A stretch of DNA of 64,000 bases from Limiplasma sp034927815 (GTDB taxonomy: Bacteria; Bacillota; Clostridia; Christensenellales; Aristaeellaceae). The DNA is taken from contig JAYFPK010000011.1 in assembly GCA_034927815.1 (NCBI GenBank), forward strand, positions 62,001 to 126,000, read 5' to 3'. Below, piece by piece: positions 25,065 to 34,238 of this stretch; within the stretch, counting starts at the first letter, position 1; the number at the start of each line of letters is the position of its first letter. Made by a program: the position numbers and the translations under genes. A model generated the notes under the pieces. That model saw only the letters and a program-made list of their open reading frames with translations, was not told the origin of the DNA and did no database searches.

Positions 25065-27329
25065 ATGCACCGCAAAAGTGTTTTTTATAAATTCTTCTTT
25101 TCCTATTTAATGGTGGGCATGCTTTTGATCCTCTTTTTTGGAACGGTGCTTTACTATTTTAATGTGGTGACCCTGGACGCGGAGGTGCGCAGCAAGCACA
25201 GCACCTCCGCAGCCCAGGCCCTGGGCAAGGTGGATTATATGCTCCAGGCCATGTCCAGCATTGCCAACCACTTTTCTGCGTCGGAGCTCCACCGGGCCCT
25301 GGCCGAGGGGCAGGCCGGGGAGGAGCAAAACTTCATTTCCAGCCAGCTCAAGCGCTATGAGCAAAACCTGACGGAGCCCATGCGGCTGATGCTCTACATC
25401 CGGGGGGATACCCGGGTGTTTTTCAGCGACAGCGAGGCCCCCTACGAGACCTTTGAGGAGCAATCCGGAGCGGACTTGACCATGTCCAGGATGTTCAGCG
25501 TGCTGAACTCCGCCACCCGGGCCACGGCGCTGCATATCCGCCAAAAGCCCAACCTGATAGCCCCGGTGAGCTACTCCGCGGCCTTTGTGTACCCCATTCC
25601 CTACATGAGCATCATCCCGGATATGTCCATGGTGTTCTTCCTTACCCAGGAGGAATGCAGCGCCATCTTTGACAATTACTTCGGCCACATGCCCCGCAAT
25701 GTGTACCTGCTGGACCAGCAGCTGCAAGTGATCTACCGGCACGAAAGCACCCCCTATGCCGAAGGGGAGCTCAAGCGGCTCATCGGCCTGCGGGGCACAG
25801 GGGTGTTCGAGCGCAGCCTGGAAGGCCGCAGCGATGTGGCGCTGCGCACCGTATCGGATCACAGCGGATATAGCCTGATTATCACCATGGAGGAAGGGGT
25901 GTTTTTCAGCCGGGTAAGCGTCATGAGAACCGTGGTGTGGATGAGCATCATTCTGTTTGTCATCCTGACCTTGCTCATGGCCTTCATTCTGACCATCCGC
26001 AACTACAAGCCCATCCGCCTGCTGCTGCGACTGGCCGGGGATGGGGAGGAGGACTTTTTGCCCCAGGACGCCGTGCGGGGGAAGCCCTTGAAGGGCAACG
26101 AGCTGGAGATGCTCCAGACCCACATCCGCCGCACCCATGATAAAAACCGCGAGCTGGGGCTGCTGCTGGACCGCCAGCGCCCCTACATTCTGCACACCTG
26201 CCTGGAGGCCTTGCTCCGGGGCAAAAGCAGCGACGACATTGCCTTCCAGATGCAATGCGCCAATGTGTCCTTTCCCTACGAATACTTTCAAGTGATGATC
26301 GTGGCGCCCGCGGGGAAGGAGGCCCTGGGGGAGAAGATGCAAGGGATCTTGCTGGCCTGCGAGCAGGTGGCTATGGAGAAGGTACGGCTGTACGCCACCG
26401 AGAACATCGTGGAAAAGCACGTAAGCCTCATTGTGAACCGCCAGGGAGCGGCCCAGGAGGGGCAGCAGGCCAGCCGCGCCATCGCCCGGCAGATTCAGGC
26501 GCGCCTCGGGGACATCCACCTGGAGGCCTCCATCGGCATCGGCACGGTTCAAAACAGGGTGGAGGACATCCACACCTCCTATGTGGAGGCCATGGTGGTT
26601 GCCAACGAGTATTTGCCCAACCAGCCTGGGAACATCATGACCTTTGAGGAGATCCCGGACAGGGACAACGTGGAGTATACCTTCTCCTTTACAGAGCAGT
26701 CCATTTTGCTCCAGGCGCTGAAGCAGGGCGATAAAACCGTGGCGCTGCAATCCTTGGCGAATATGATCCAGCGCATTGGCGAGGGAAGCGGATCGGTGCT
26801 GATTACGCAATACCAATGCTTTGACATCGCCAGCACGCTGATCCGGGTGCTCAATGAGAGCGGCGGGGATGTGCGGCGGTCGGACCTGCTGTCCTTTACG
26901 GACTTTTCCAGCCTGGAGGAGTTTCATGAGAAGGCCAGGAGCATTGTGGAGGAAATCTGCAAGCGGAGCGAAACCATGATTGAGCAAAAGAGCACCCGGC
27001 TGGCCAGCGATTTAATCCGCTATGTGAACGAGCATTACCGGGACGCGGGCCTTTCCCTGGAGCTGATGGCGGCCCATTTTGACCTGTCCTCGGGCTATTT
27101 GAGCCGGTTTTTCAAGCAGGCCACGGGGCGCAACTTCATCCAGTATGTGACGCTGCTGCGGATGGACTATGTGAAGGACCGGCTGGTGAACGGGGAGGAG
27201 CAGATCAAGGACATCATCGTGGCGGCGGGATATATTGACAGCGCCAGCTTTGTGCGCAAGTTCAAGGGGGCGGAGGGGATTACGCCGGGCCAGTACCGCC
27301 AGCGGGCCCGGGAGAAGGCCCAGCCCTAA
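25065..27329 (+). CDS. Membrane-bound AraC-family regulator of glycan genes
   Basis: A 754-residue protein with one membrane helix near residues 9-31 (FFFSYLMVGMLLILFFGTVLYYF), an extracellular sensor region (~35-290), a second helix about 292-315 (WMSIILFVILTLLMAFIL), and a C-terminal AraC domain (about 650-750) with SLELMAAHFDLSSGYLSRFFKQATG and IKDIIVAAGYIDSASFVRKFK. This build is widespread in Firmicutes next to CUT1 transporters, where an extracellular sugar is sensed directly. ATG 25065 has GGAGGTG upstream. A TATAAT at 24990-24995 may be its promoter. It probably controls the operon that begins at 27601 and perhaps the divergent sulfatase. Confidence 0.87.
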   Translation: MHRKSVFYKFFFSYLMVGMLLILFFGTVLYYFNVVTLDAEVRSKHSTSAAQALGKVDYMLQAMSSIANHFSASELHRALAEGQAGEEQNFISSQLKRYEQNLTEPMRLMLYIRGDTRVFFSDSEAPYETFEEQSGADLTMSRMFSVLNSATRATALHIRQKPNLIAPVSYSAAFVYPIPYMSIIPDMSMVFFLTQEECSAIFDNYFGHMPRNVYLLDQQLQVIYRHESTPYAEGELKRLIGLRGTGVFERSLEGRSDVALRTVSDHSGYSLIITMEEGVFFSRVSVMRTVVWMSIILFVILTLLMAFILTIRNYKPIRLLLRLAGDGEEDFLPQDAVRGKPLKGNELEMLQTHIRRTHDKNRELGLLLDRQRPYILHTCLEALLRGKSSDDIAFQMQCANVSFPYEYFQVMIVAPAGKEALGEKMQGILLACEQVAMEKVRLYATENIVEKHVSLIVNRQGAAQEGQQASRAIARQIQARLGDIHLEASIGIGTVQNRVEDIHTSYVEAMVVANEYLPNQPGNIMTFEEIPDRDNVEYTFSFTEQSILLQALKQGDKTVALQSLANMIQRIGEGSGSVLITQYQCFDIASTLIRVLNESGGDVRRSDLLSFTDFSSLEEFHEKARSIVEEICKRSETMIEQKSTRLASDLIRYVNEHYRDAGLSLELMAAHFDLSSGYLSRFFKQATGRNFIQYVTLLRMDYVKDRLVNGEEQIKDIIVAAGYIDSASFVRKFKGAEGITPGQYRQRAREKAQP

Positions 27330-27370
27330 AGGGACGCGTTTGTGCGCAAACGCCAGTGAAAATAGCTTTG

Positions 27371-27414
27371 GCCCCCGGCCCCCTCTGTATCCAAAGAGGG
27401 GACGGGGGCTTTGC
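27371..27414 (+). terminator. Terminator after AraC-family regulator
   Basis: Two stacked GC stems (GCCCCCG/CGGGGGC and CCCCTCT/AGAGGGG) followed by TTTG. The remaining 27415-27600 leader shows no gene and should contain the promoter of the transporter operon. Confidence 0.65.
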
Positions 27415-27600
27415 CATACCCGTGAAATCCCAAGGGATAGCGCCGATGGGATCAAAAAAGGCAAGCCGGTGGAAAACGGCATATTCCCCCCCGGATAAAG
27501 ACTGGCATACCCGGAAGCAACAACCGCAAATTGCAACGGGCACTCCCGCCCCTTATACTCCAAGGCACAGGCGTTTGGGCCGGCGGGGAGGCAAGCGGAT

Positions 27601-28554
27601 ATGGTTTTGGGAAAGAGAAACACGGCTGTCCAGGCCGGGCAAAGGCCCCTTGGCAGCCGGCTGAAAAGGGAACTGCGGGCGAACAAGTATATCTACCTGA
27701 TGCTGGCGCCGGTGGTGCTGTACTATGTGGTGTTTCACTACATCCCCATGGGCGGATCGGTGATCGCCTTTCAGAATTACAAGCCGGCCAAAGGATTTTG
27801 GGGAAGCGACTGGGTGGGGCTGAAGCATTTTGAAGCCTTTTTCGCCAGCCCCTACGCGTGGCGGGTGATCCGCAATACGCTGCTGCTGAGCGTGTACCAA
27901 ATCATCTTCGGCTTTCCCATGCCCATTGTGCTGGCGCTGATGGTGAACGAGGTCCGCTGCAAGCCCTACAAGAAGTTCGTGCAGACGGTGAGCTATATGC
28001 CGCACTTCATCTCCTTGGTGGTGATTTGCAGCTTGCTGCTCTCCTTCTCCCGCACAGACGGCCTCTTCAATGATATCGTGGCCTTCCTGGGAGGGGAGCG
28101 CACCAACCTCTTTGCCCGGGAGGAGCTGTTCCGCAGCCTGTTTGTGGGCAGCGGCATCTGGCAGACCATCGGCTGGGGTAGCATCATCTACCTGGCGACC
28201 CTCTCCACCGTGGACCCCAGCCTCCATGAGGCGGCGGCCATGGACGGGGCCACCCGTTTGAAGCGGATGATTCATGTGTCGTTTCCGGCCCTGGTGCCGG
28301 TGATCATTGTGCAGCTCATCATGCGGCTGGGCAACATCCTCTCCCAGGGCTTTGAGAAGGTCATGCTGCTGTACAGCCCGCTGATTTACGAAACCTCGGA
28401 TGTGATTTCCACCTACGTATACCGGCGGGGCCTCCAGGACATGAACTACAGCTTTGGCGCGGCGGTGGGGATTTTCAACTCCGTCGTCAACCTGGCGGTG
28501 CTGTTCTGGGCGAATTCCCTGAGCCGCCGCCTGACCAGGGAAAGCCTGTGGTAA
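27601..28554 (+). CDS. CUT1 ABC transporter permease (LplB-type)
   Basis: A 317-residue inner-membrane permease. RANKYIYLMLAPVVLYYVVFHYIPM is the first membrane helix with the LplB-type opening; the cytoplasmic EAA loop is EAAAMDGATRLKRMIHVSFP (about residue 212). Six hydrophobic segments are visible. GGGGAGG precedes ATG 27601. Together with the next two genes it forms a carbohydrate importer; no ATPase is encoded here, so a shared MsmK-type ATPase elsewhere is expected. Confidence 0.9.
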   Translation: MVLGKRNTAVQAGQRPLGSRLKRELRANKYIYLMLAPVVLYYVVFHYIPMGGSVIAFQNYKPAKGFWGSDWVGLKHFEAFFASPYAWRVIRNTLLLSVYQIIFGFPMPIVLALMVNEVRCKPYKKFVQTVSYMPHFISLVVICSLLLSFSRTDGLFNDIVAFLGGERTNLFAREELFRSLFVGSGIWQTIGWGSIIYLATLSTVDPSLHEAAAMDGATRLKRMIHVSFPALVPVIIVQLIMRLGNILSQGFEKVMLLYSPLIYETSDVISTYVYRRGLQDMNYSFGAAVGIFNSVVNLAVLFWANSLSRRLTRESLW

Positions 28555-28568
28555 AGGAGGGATTCCCC

Positions 28569-29444
28569 ATGGTGGAAAAGGTTTCCAGCGGTGATAAGGT
28601 CATGATGGTCACCGTTTATATTCTGCTGGGCCTGGTGGCGCTGTTGTGCCTGTACCCGATGGTGCATGTGCTGATGGGGTCCTTCAGCGATCCGGTGCGC
28701 CTGATGCGCCACACCGGCGTGATCCTCTGGCCCAAGGGCTTTTCCCTGAAGGGCTACGAGGTCGTGCTGAACAACCCCAACATTTGGCGCGGCTACCGCA
28801 ACACCCTGTTTTATGTGGCCGCGGGCACGGCCATCAACATCCTCATGACCACCTTCGGGGCCTACGCCCTGTCCCGGAGCAGATACATGTTCAAAAAGGC
28901 CATCACCGTGGGCATCGTGTTCACCATGTACTTCTCCGGCGGCATGATCCCCAACTTCCTGCTGGTGCAGGCCGTGGGCATTTACAACACCTCTTTGGCC
29001 ATGCTGCTCCCCGGGGCCATCACCACCTGGAACCTCATCGTGATGAAGACCTCCTTCCAGAGCATCCCCCAAAGCCTGGAGGAATCCGCCAAGATTGACG
29101 GCGCGAACGACTTTGTGGTGTTGTTTCGGATCTTTATGCCGGTGGCCAAGGCCACCATCGCGGTGATGGTGCTGTTTTACGCCGTGGGGCATTGGAACGC
29201 CTGGTTCAACGCCATGCTGTATTTACAGGACCGGGGAAAGTACCCGTTGCAGCTGTTTCTGCGGGAGATCCTCATTGCCAGCTCCACCGGGGGCAACATG
29301 GCGCTGGATACGGAAATGCCCTTTATGGAGGATTTGGTGAAGTACGCCACCATCATCGTATCCACACTGCCCATTTTGTGCGTGTACCCCTTTGCCCAGA
29401 AGTATTTCATGACCGGCGTGATGCTGGGGTCTTTGAAGGAATAG
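28569..29444 (+). CDS. CUT1 ABC transporter permease (YtcP-type)
   Basis: A 291-residue second permease, 14 nt after the first. VTVYILLGLVALLCLYPMVHVLMGSFSDP is the first helix; EESAKIDGANDFVVLFRIFMPVAKA is the EAA loop. ATG 28569 is used because AAGGAGG ends at 28560; an in-frame start at 28548 lies inside the upstream gene. It pairs with LplB-type permease for oligosaccharide import. Confidence 0.9.
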   Translation: MVEKVSSGDKVMMVTVYILLGLVALLCLYPMVHVLMGSFSDPVRLMRHTGVILWPKGFSLKGYEVVLNNPNIWRGYRNTLFYVAAGTAINILMTTFGAYALSRSRYMFKKAITVGIVFTMYFSGGMIPNFLLVQAVGIYNTSLAMLLPGAITTWNLIVMKTSFQSIPQSLEESAKIDGANDFVVLFRIFMPVAKATIAVMVLFYAVGHWNAWFNAMLYLQDRGKYPLQLFLREILIASSTGGNMALDTEMPFMEDLVKYATIIVSTLPILCVYPFAQKYFMTGVMLGSLKE

Positions 29445-29508
29445 ACGGCAGCGAGGTTTGCCGCTATCATAGAGTACGGGCTTTCCCGGAAAAACAAGGA
29501 GGATGAAC

Positions 29509-31080
29509 ATGAACGCCAAGAAACTGTTGTCCCTGGTTCTCGCCCTGGCCCTCATCCTGGGCGCGTCCGGCGCCCTGGCCCAGGCCGCCGCCTACCCCAT
29601 TGCCCAGGAGGGCGTCACCCTCACCTGCTGGATGCCCCTGAGCCCCGCCGCCAGCAAGTATATCACCACCATGGGCGAAAGCCCGGCCTGGCAGGAGTAC
29701 CAAAAGCGCACCGGCGTGACCATTGAGTTTATCCACCCCACGCCCAACCAGGAGCGGGAGCAGTTTAACCTGCTCATCGCCTCCAACAACCTGCCCGACA
29801 TCCTCTACTTCCCCCAGGCCTACCAGGGCGGGGCGTTCCAGGGCATGCGGGACGGCCTCTTCCAGGACGTGACGGACTTGCTGCCCGCCTATGCCCCGGA
29901 CTATTACAAGCTCATTGCCGAGGATGAGGAGTTCTTCCGGGAAGTGAGCGACAATGACGGGCGCATCGTGGCCTTCTGCGGCTACAAGCCCCAGGGCGAT
30001 CCCCCCGCCCGCCGGATTCTCTTCAAGGAGGATGTGCTGGAGCAGCTGGGCGCTTCCGTGCCCAAGACGCTGGCGGAGTACGAAGCCCTGTTTGAAAAGA
30101 TGAAGGCCGCCGGCATCACCCCCTACCTGCCGGTGAAGAACATCAACGGCGTGGAAATGCAGTTTGCCGGCATGTACGGCATCTATGCGGAGAGCACCGA
30201 CGCCAACGGCATCAAGTTCATGAAGGACGAAAACGGCGTGGTGAAGCTGGCGCAGATTGAGCCCGGCCTCCGGGAGTACCTGAAGCTGATGAACGATTGG
30301 TACCAGAAGGGGTACATCTCCAAGGACTTCACCAGCGTGGACGAGCAGCAGGCCAACACCCTGTTCGATTCCGGCGCGGTGGGCATGATTATCGCTCCTT
30401 GCGTGGCCGCTTACAACCGCGGGCAAAACCAAGGCTTCTCCATCGTGACGGCTCCCTATCCCCGCCTCCAGGAGGGGGACAAGCTGCACTACGAATTCCT
30501 GGATATCTGGCCCAACATGAACCGCATGGAAACCACCGCTGTGATCACCAAGGATTGCAAAAACGTGGAAGCCGCGGTGCAGTTTATGAACTACGCCTAT
30601 ACCCAAGAGGGGGCGGAGCTCCTGAACTGGGGCGTGGAAGGCCTCAACTGGGATTGGGTGGACGGCAAGCGCGTGTATAACGACACGATGCTGAAAAACG
30701 AGATGTTCGGCACCGAGGAAGCCAGCTACATCTACAAGGCGCACCTGGCCCCCAAGCTGACCTACCTGGATACCGAGTGCCACGCCAACCTGCTCAAGAG
30801 CCCCGGCGCTTTGGCAGTGCGCATGGCCTGGGCCGACGACCCCGATGTGGACACCCTCTACCAGCTGCCCCCCTTCGAGCTCTCGGCGGATGCCCAGGCC
30901 CGCCGCGCGGAGATCATGAACGACGTGACCATCTACTGCAACGAGATGGTGCTGAAGTTCATCATCGGCACGGAGCCCATTGAGAACTTCGACCAGTATG
31001 TCCAGACCCTCAAGGGCATGGGCGTAGAGGAGGCCATTGCCCTCACCCAGGAAGCCTATGACGCCTATATGAGCAAGTGA
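29509..31080 (+). CDS. Extracellular sugar-binding protein of CUT1 transporter
   Basis: A 523-residue LipO-type solute-binding protein. The signal peptide is MNAKKLLSLVLALALILG with an A-x-A-like end (ALAQAAA); there is no lipobox Cys, unusual for a Gram-positive. The mature part begins VTLTCWMPLSP and contains the LNWGVEGLNWDWVDG motif common in binding proteins for complex oligosaccharides. ATG 29509 is preferred to 29503 because AAGGAGG ends at 29502. It follows the permeases by about 60 nt. Confidence 0.88.
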   Translation: MNAKKLLSLVLALALILGASGALAQAAAYPIAQEGVTLTCWMPLSPAASKYITTMGESPAWQEYQKRTGVTIEFIHPTPNQEREQFNLLIASNNLPDILYFPQAYQGGAFQGMRDGLFQDVTDLLPAYAPDYYKLIAEDEEFFREVSDNDGRIVAFCGYKPQGDPPARRILFKEDVLEQLGASVPKTLAEYEALFEKMKAAGITPYLPVKNINGVEMQFAGMYGIYAESTDANGIKFMKDENGVVKLAQIEPGLREYLKLMNDWYQKGYISKDFTSVDEQQANTLFDSGAVGMIIAPCVAAYNRGQNQGFSIVTAPYPRLQEGDKLHYEFLDIWPNMNRMETTAVITKDCKNVEAAVQFMNYAYTQEGAELLNWGVEGLNWDWVDGKRVYNDTMLKNEMFGTEEASYIYKAHLAPKLTYLDTECHANLLKSPGALAVRMAWADDPDVDTLYQLPPFELSADAQARRAEIMNDVTIYCNEMVLKFIIGTEPIENFDQYVQTLKGMGVEEAIALTQEAYDAYMSK

Positions 31081-31104
31081 CAGTAATCTCCCGCTTTTGA
31101 GGAG

Positions 31105-31130
31105 AAGCCGGAAGAAATTCCGGCTTTTCC
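31105..31130 (+). terminator. Stem-loop after binding protein gene (partial terminator)
   Basis: Stem AAGCCGGAA/TTCCGGCTT with a 4-nt loop and then TTCC. The weak T run suggests partial termination, giving more binding-protein mRNA than downstream enzyme mRNA. Confidence 0.6.
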
Positions 31131-31167
31131 TTTCCGGTTGCCAATGGCACAGCAGAAAGGAACGAGG

Positions 31168-32658
31168 ATGTTGCAAAAGACCACCGTGGCCATTCATAAG
31201 GACTATTCCATCGGGAAGGTGGAGGATCGGGTGTTCTCTTCCTTTGTGGAGCATATGGGCAGCTGCGTGTACAACGGGCTGTACCAGCCGGGGCACCCGG
31301 AGGCGGAGGCCGGGGGCTTTCGCCGGGATGTGCTGCGGCTGGTGCGGGCGCTGCGGTTGCCCGCTTTGCGCTATCCCGGAGGGAATTACACCTCCGGGTA
31401 CAACTGGGAGGACAGCGTGGGGGAGAACCGCCCCACACGGCTGGATTTGGCCTGGAAGCAGACGGAGCCCAATACCTTTGGCCTGCATGAGTTTGCGAAA
31501 TGGCAGCGGGAGGCCCAGGCCGGGGATATGATCATGACGGTGAACCTGGGCACCCGGGGCGCGGACGACGCCCGCAACCTGCTGGAGTATTGCAACCATC
31601 CCGGCGGCAGCCTGTACAGCGATCTGCGCCGCCGCCACGGCTTGGAAAAGCCCCTGGGAATCCGCACCTGGTGCCTGGGAAACGAGCTGGACGCCACCTG
31701 GCAGATTTGCCACAAGACCCCTGAGGAATACGGGCGGCTGGCGGCGGAAACCGCCCGGCTCATGCGCCGGTATGACAAAAATTTGGAGCTGGTGGCCGTG
31801 GGAAGCAGCCACAACCGCATGCCCACCTTCCCGGAATGGGACCGGAAGGTTTTGATGGAATGCTACGAGGATGTGGATTTCATCGCCTTGCACAAGTACG
31901 TGTCCCACGAGGGGGCGGACACCCCCACCTACCTGGCGGCGGCCCTGGAGATGGAGGAACAGATCAAAACCATTGCCGCCGCGGCGGATTATGTCAAAAG
32001 CGTGAAGCGCAGCCGCAAAACCATGAAGCTGGCCTTTGACGAATGGAACGTGACCGCCTGGGACAGCGACAGCCCGCCCCCGGAGGAGGAGTGGCAAATC
32101 GGCCCGGACCGGGCCAAAAAGACCTATACCATGGAGGACGCCCTGGCCTTTGCCAGCATGATGCTCACGCTGATCCGCAACGCGGACCGGGTGCAGATGG
32201 CCTGCCAAGCCATTTTGATCAACGTGCTTCCCATGATCTTTACGGATAAAAACGGGGGCTGCTGCGCCACCACCCTCTATTATCCCTTTCTTCACGGCTC
32301 CCTGTATGGCCGGGGCACGGCTTTGCAATGCCTGACCCAAACGCCCCTGTACGATTGCGGGCCCTACGAAGGGGTGCCTACCCTGGATACGGCGGCGGTC
32401 CATGACCCTGAAAGCGGCGCTGTGACGCTGTTTGCCGTCAACCGCGGCCCCCAGCGGCAGGAAGTGGAATTGAAGCTGGAGGGCTTTGGGGCCTTCCAAA
32501 CCTTACAGCATATCGCCATGAACGCGCCTTTGCACAGGGTGAATACCCCGGCAAGCCCCCTGGCCTGCGTGCCCCGGGAGCAGGCCATGCCGTTGGGGGA
32601 TTCCCTTTCCATCCCCGTGGAGGGGTATTCCTGGAACGTGATCCGGGTGCTGCCGTAA
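31168..32658 (+). CDS. GH51-type alpha-L-arabinofuranosidase
   Basis: A 496-residue GH51 enzyme without signal peptide. Catalytic acid/base is Glu173 in CLGNELDATWQ and nucleophile Glu292 in LAFDEWNV; YPGGNYTSGYNWEDSVG is the typical N-terminal substrate loop. ATG 31168 is selected because AAAGG lies 8-12 nt upstream; an earlier in-frame start at 31138 lacks a site. The expected reaction is release of terminal arabinofuranose from oligosaccharides in the cytoplasm. Family members vary in sugar specificity. Confidence 0.88.
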   Translation: MLQKTTVAIHKDYSIGKVEDRVFSSFVEHMGSCVYNGLYQPGHPEAEAGGFRRDVLRLVRALRLPALRYPGGNYTSGYNWEDSVGENRPTRLDLAWKQTEPNTFGLHEFAKWQREAQAGDMIMTVNLGTRGADDARNLLEYCNHPGGSLYSDLRRRHGLEKPLGIRTWCLGNELDATWQICHKTPEEYGRLAAETARLMRRYDKNLELVAVGSSHNRMPTFPEWDRKVLMECYEDVDFIALHKYVSHEGADTPTYLAAALEMEEQIKTIAAAADYVKSVKRSRKTMKLAFDEWNVTAWDSDSPPPEEEWQIGPDRAKKTYTMEDALAFASMMLTLIRNADRVQMACQAILINVLPMIFTDKNGGCCATTLYYPFLHGSLYGRGTALQCLTQTPLYDCGPYEGVPTLDTAAVHDPESGAVTLFAVNRGPQRQEVELKLEGFGAFQTLQHIAMNAPLHRVNTPASPLACVPREQAMPLGDSLSIPVEGYSWNVIRVLP

Positions 32659-32725
32659 CCTTGGGCCTCAAGCCAAGCCCAAGGCTGATGCCAGCCCCGG
32701 GAGAAAAGCCCGCAGGAGGGATACC

Positions 32726-34186
32726 ATGCCGCCGCAACGCCCCAATCTTCTGCTGATCACTACAGACACCCACCGCGTGGACGCCCTGGAGTGCATGGGC
32801 AGCCCCTTTGCCCATTCGCCCTCCCTGGACAGGCTGGCCCGGGAGGGGGTGCTGTTCACCCAGGCCCATACGGCGGCCCCCGCCTGCATGCCCGCCCGGT
32901 GCAGCCTGATGAGCGGCTTGCATACGCCGCTGCACCAATGCCTGGAGAATGGCATGCTTCCCCGGGAGGACATGCCCTTTTTCACAGAGGAGTTGGAGCG
33001 GCTGGGGTATATCACCATCATGGTGGGCAAGACCCACTTTGGCCCCGTGCCCGCCTCCTTTGCCCGGCGGTTTGTGGCCGAGGGGGAAAAGGGGGCGGAG
33101 TCCCAGGATTGGTTTGCGGCCCGGATGAAGCAGGCGGGCTATTCCAGGGCGTCTCGGGAGGGAAGCGATGTGCCGGAGGAATACCGGCTGGATTCCCTCA
33201 TTGTGGACAAGACCATTGCCTGCATGGGGGAAGCGGCGGTGGCCCAGAAGCCGTTCTTCGCGTTTTGCTCCATCCTCAGCCCCCACGCCCCCATAGACCC
33301 GCCGGGAGAATGGGCCAAAAAGTACGGTCCGGCAGATATTCCCCCCGCGGCATGCCAACCAGGGGAGTGGCAAGGGCTGCCTTCTTTGGTGCGGGAGATT
33401 TGCGGCATCCCCGCCCGGGAAGGAGGCTCCTTGCCCCAGCGGCTGGAGGAGGCCCGGGGGAACGTGGCGGACGCCCTCTCCCAGGAGGAGATCCGCAGGT
33501 ATAAGGCGGCCTACTACGGCTCCGCCGCCTGGTGCGACCATCTGGTGGGGCGGCTGATGGCATACCTGGAGGAGGCCCGGCTCAGGGAGAATACCTTGGT
33601 GGTGTTCACCAGCGACCATGGGCAGCAGCTTTTTGACCATGGCTTCAACGACAAGCACAATTATTACGACCAATCCATGCGGGTGCCGCTGATCATGAGC
33701 ATGCCCTCCCGCCTGCCCCAGGGGGAAAGGCGGGAGTTCGCCTCCGCCACGGACATCGCGCCCACCCTGGCGGCTGCCGCCGGAGGCCGGTATGAGGCAG
33801 CCAACGGGTACGACCTCTTCACCCCGCTGTGCCAGGGCGAGCCCTTGCCCCGAAACGCCGCGGCCGCGTCCCTGTACCGCTGCATGGCGCTGGTGACCCG
33901 GCGCTGGAAGCTGGAGTATTACGTGGATGAGGACGCGGTGCGGCTGTTTGACCGCCGGCGGGACCCCCGGGAGGACCGCGACCTGGCCGGGGAGGAAGCC
34001 TATGAACAGGTGCGCGATAAGCTGCTGCGGATTTTGCTGCGCTGGCACGCCGGGTTGGAGGATGTGGGCCGGCAGCGGCGGCGTCAGCAGCAGGGCGGGC
34101 CTGTGGCCCGGCGCGTGGCAAAGAGGGTGCAAAGCCGCACCGGCCGGGACTGCGAGGCCATTTTGGAGGAAGCCGCCCGGCTTTGA
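32726..34186 (+). CDS. Sulfatase (Cys-type), second
   Basis: A 486-residue sulfatase. PNLLLITTDTHRVDALECMG carries the N-terminal metal ligands and PACMPARCSLMSG carries C54-x-P56-x-R58 for formylglycine conversion. VVFTSDHGQQLFDHGF is the second metal motif. AGGAGGG precedes ATG 32726. No signal peptide. It is only distantly similar to the sulfatase at 23439-24863, so a different sulfate ester is likely. The C-terminal ~45 residues are strongly basic (RRRQQQGGPVARRVAKR), which is unusual and perhaps non-catalytic. Confidence 0.88.
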   Translation: MPPQRPNLLLITTDTHRVDALECMGSPFAHSPSLDRLAREGVLFTQAHTAAPACMPARCSLMSGLHTPLHQCLENGMLPREDMPFFTEELERLGYITIMVGKTHFGPVPASFARRFVAEGEKGAESQDWFAARMKQAGYSRASREGSDVPEEYRLDSLIVDKTIACMGEAAVAQKPFFAFCSILSPHAPIDPPGEWAKKYGPADIPPAACQPGEWQGLPSLVREICGIPAREGGSLPQRLEEARGNVADALSQEEIRRYKAAYYGSAAWCDHLVGRLMAYLEEARLRENTLVVFTSDHGQQLFDHGFNDKHNYYDQSMRVPLIMSMPSRLPQGERREFASATDIAPTLAAAAGGRYEAANGYDLFTPLCQGEPLPRNAAAASLYRCMALVTRRWKLEYYVDEDAVRLFDRRRDPREDRDLAGEEAYEQVRDKLLRILLRWHAGLEDVGRQRRRQQQGGPVARRVAKRVQSRTGRDCEAILEEAARL

Positions 34187-34238
34187 ACAGGCGCGCCGGT
34201 GAGATGCAAAGAATCCGTAGGAGAAAAGGGGGAGCGCT

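Noticed and set aside
25107..26987. 626-residue antisense frame over the AraC regulator
   Set aside because: Composition is an artefact (His/Leu/Gln/Val rich), with no motif; the + frame has membrane helices and an AraC domain.
29467..32499. 1010-residue antisense frame covering binding protein and GH51 genes
   Set aside because: High GC and codon bias of the real + genes make the opposite strand free of stops. It is rich in His, Gly, Leu and Gln in a low-complexity way and has no domain or ribosome site.
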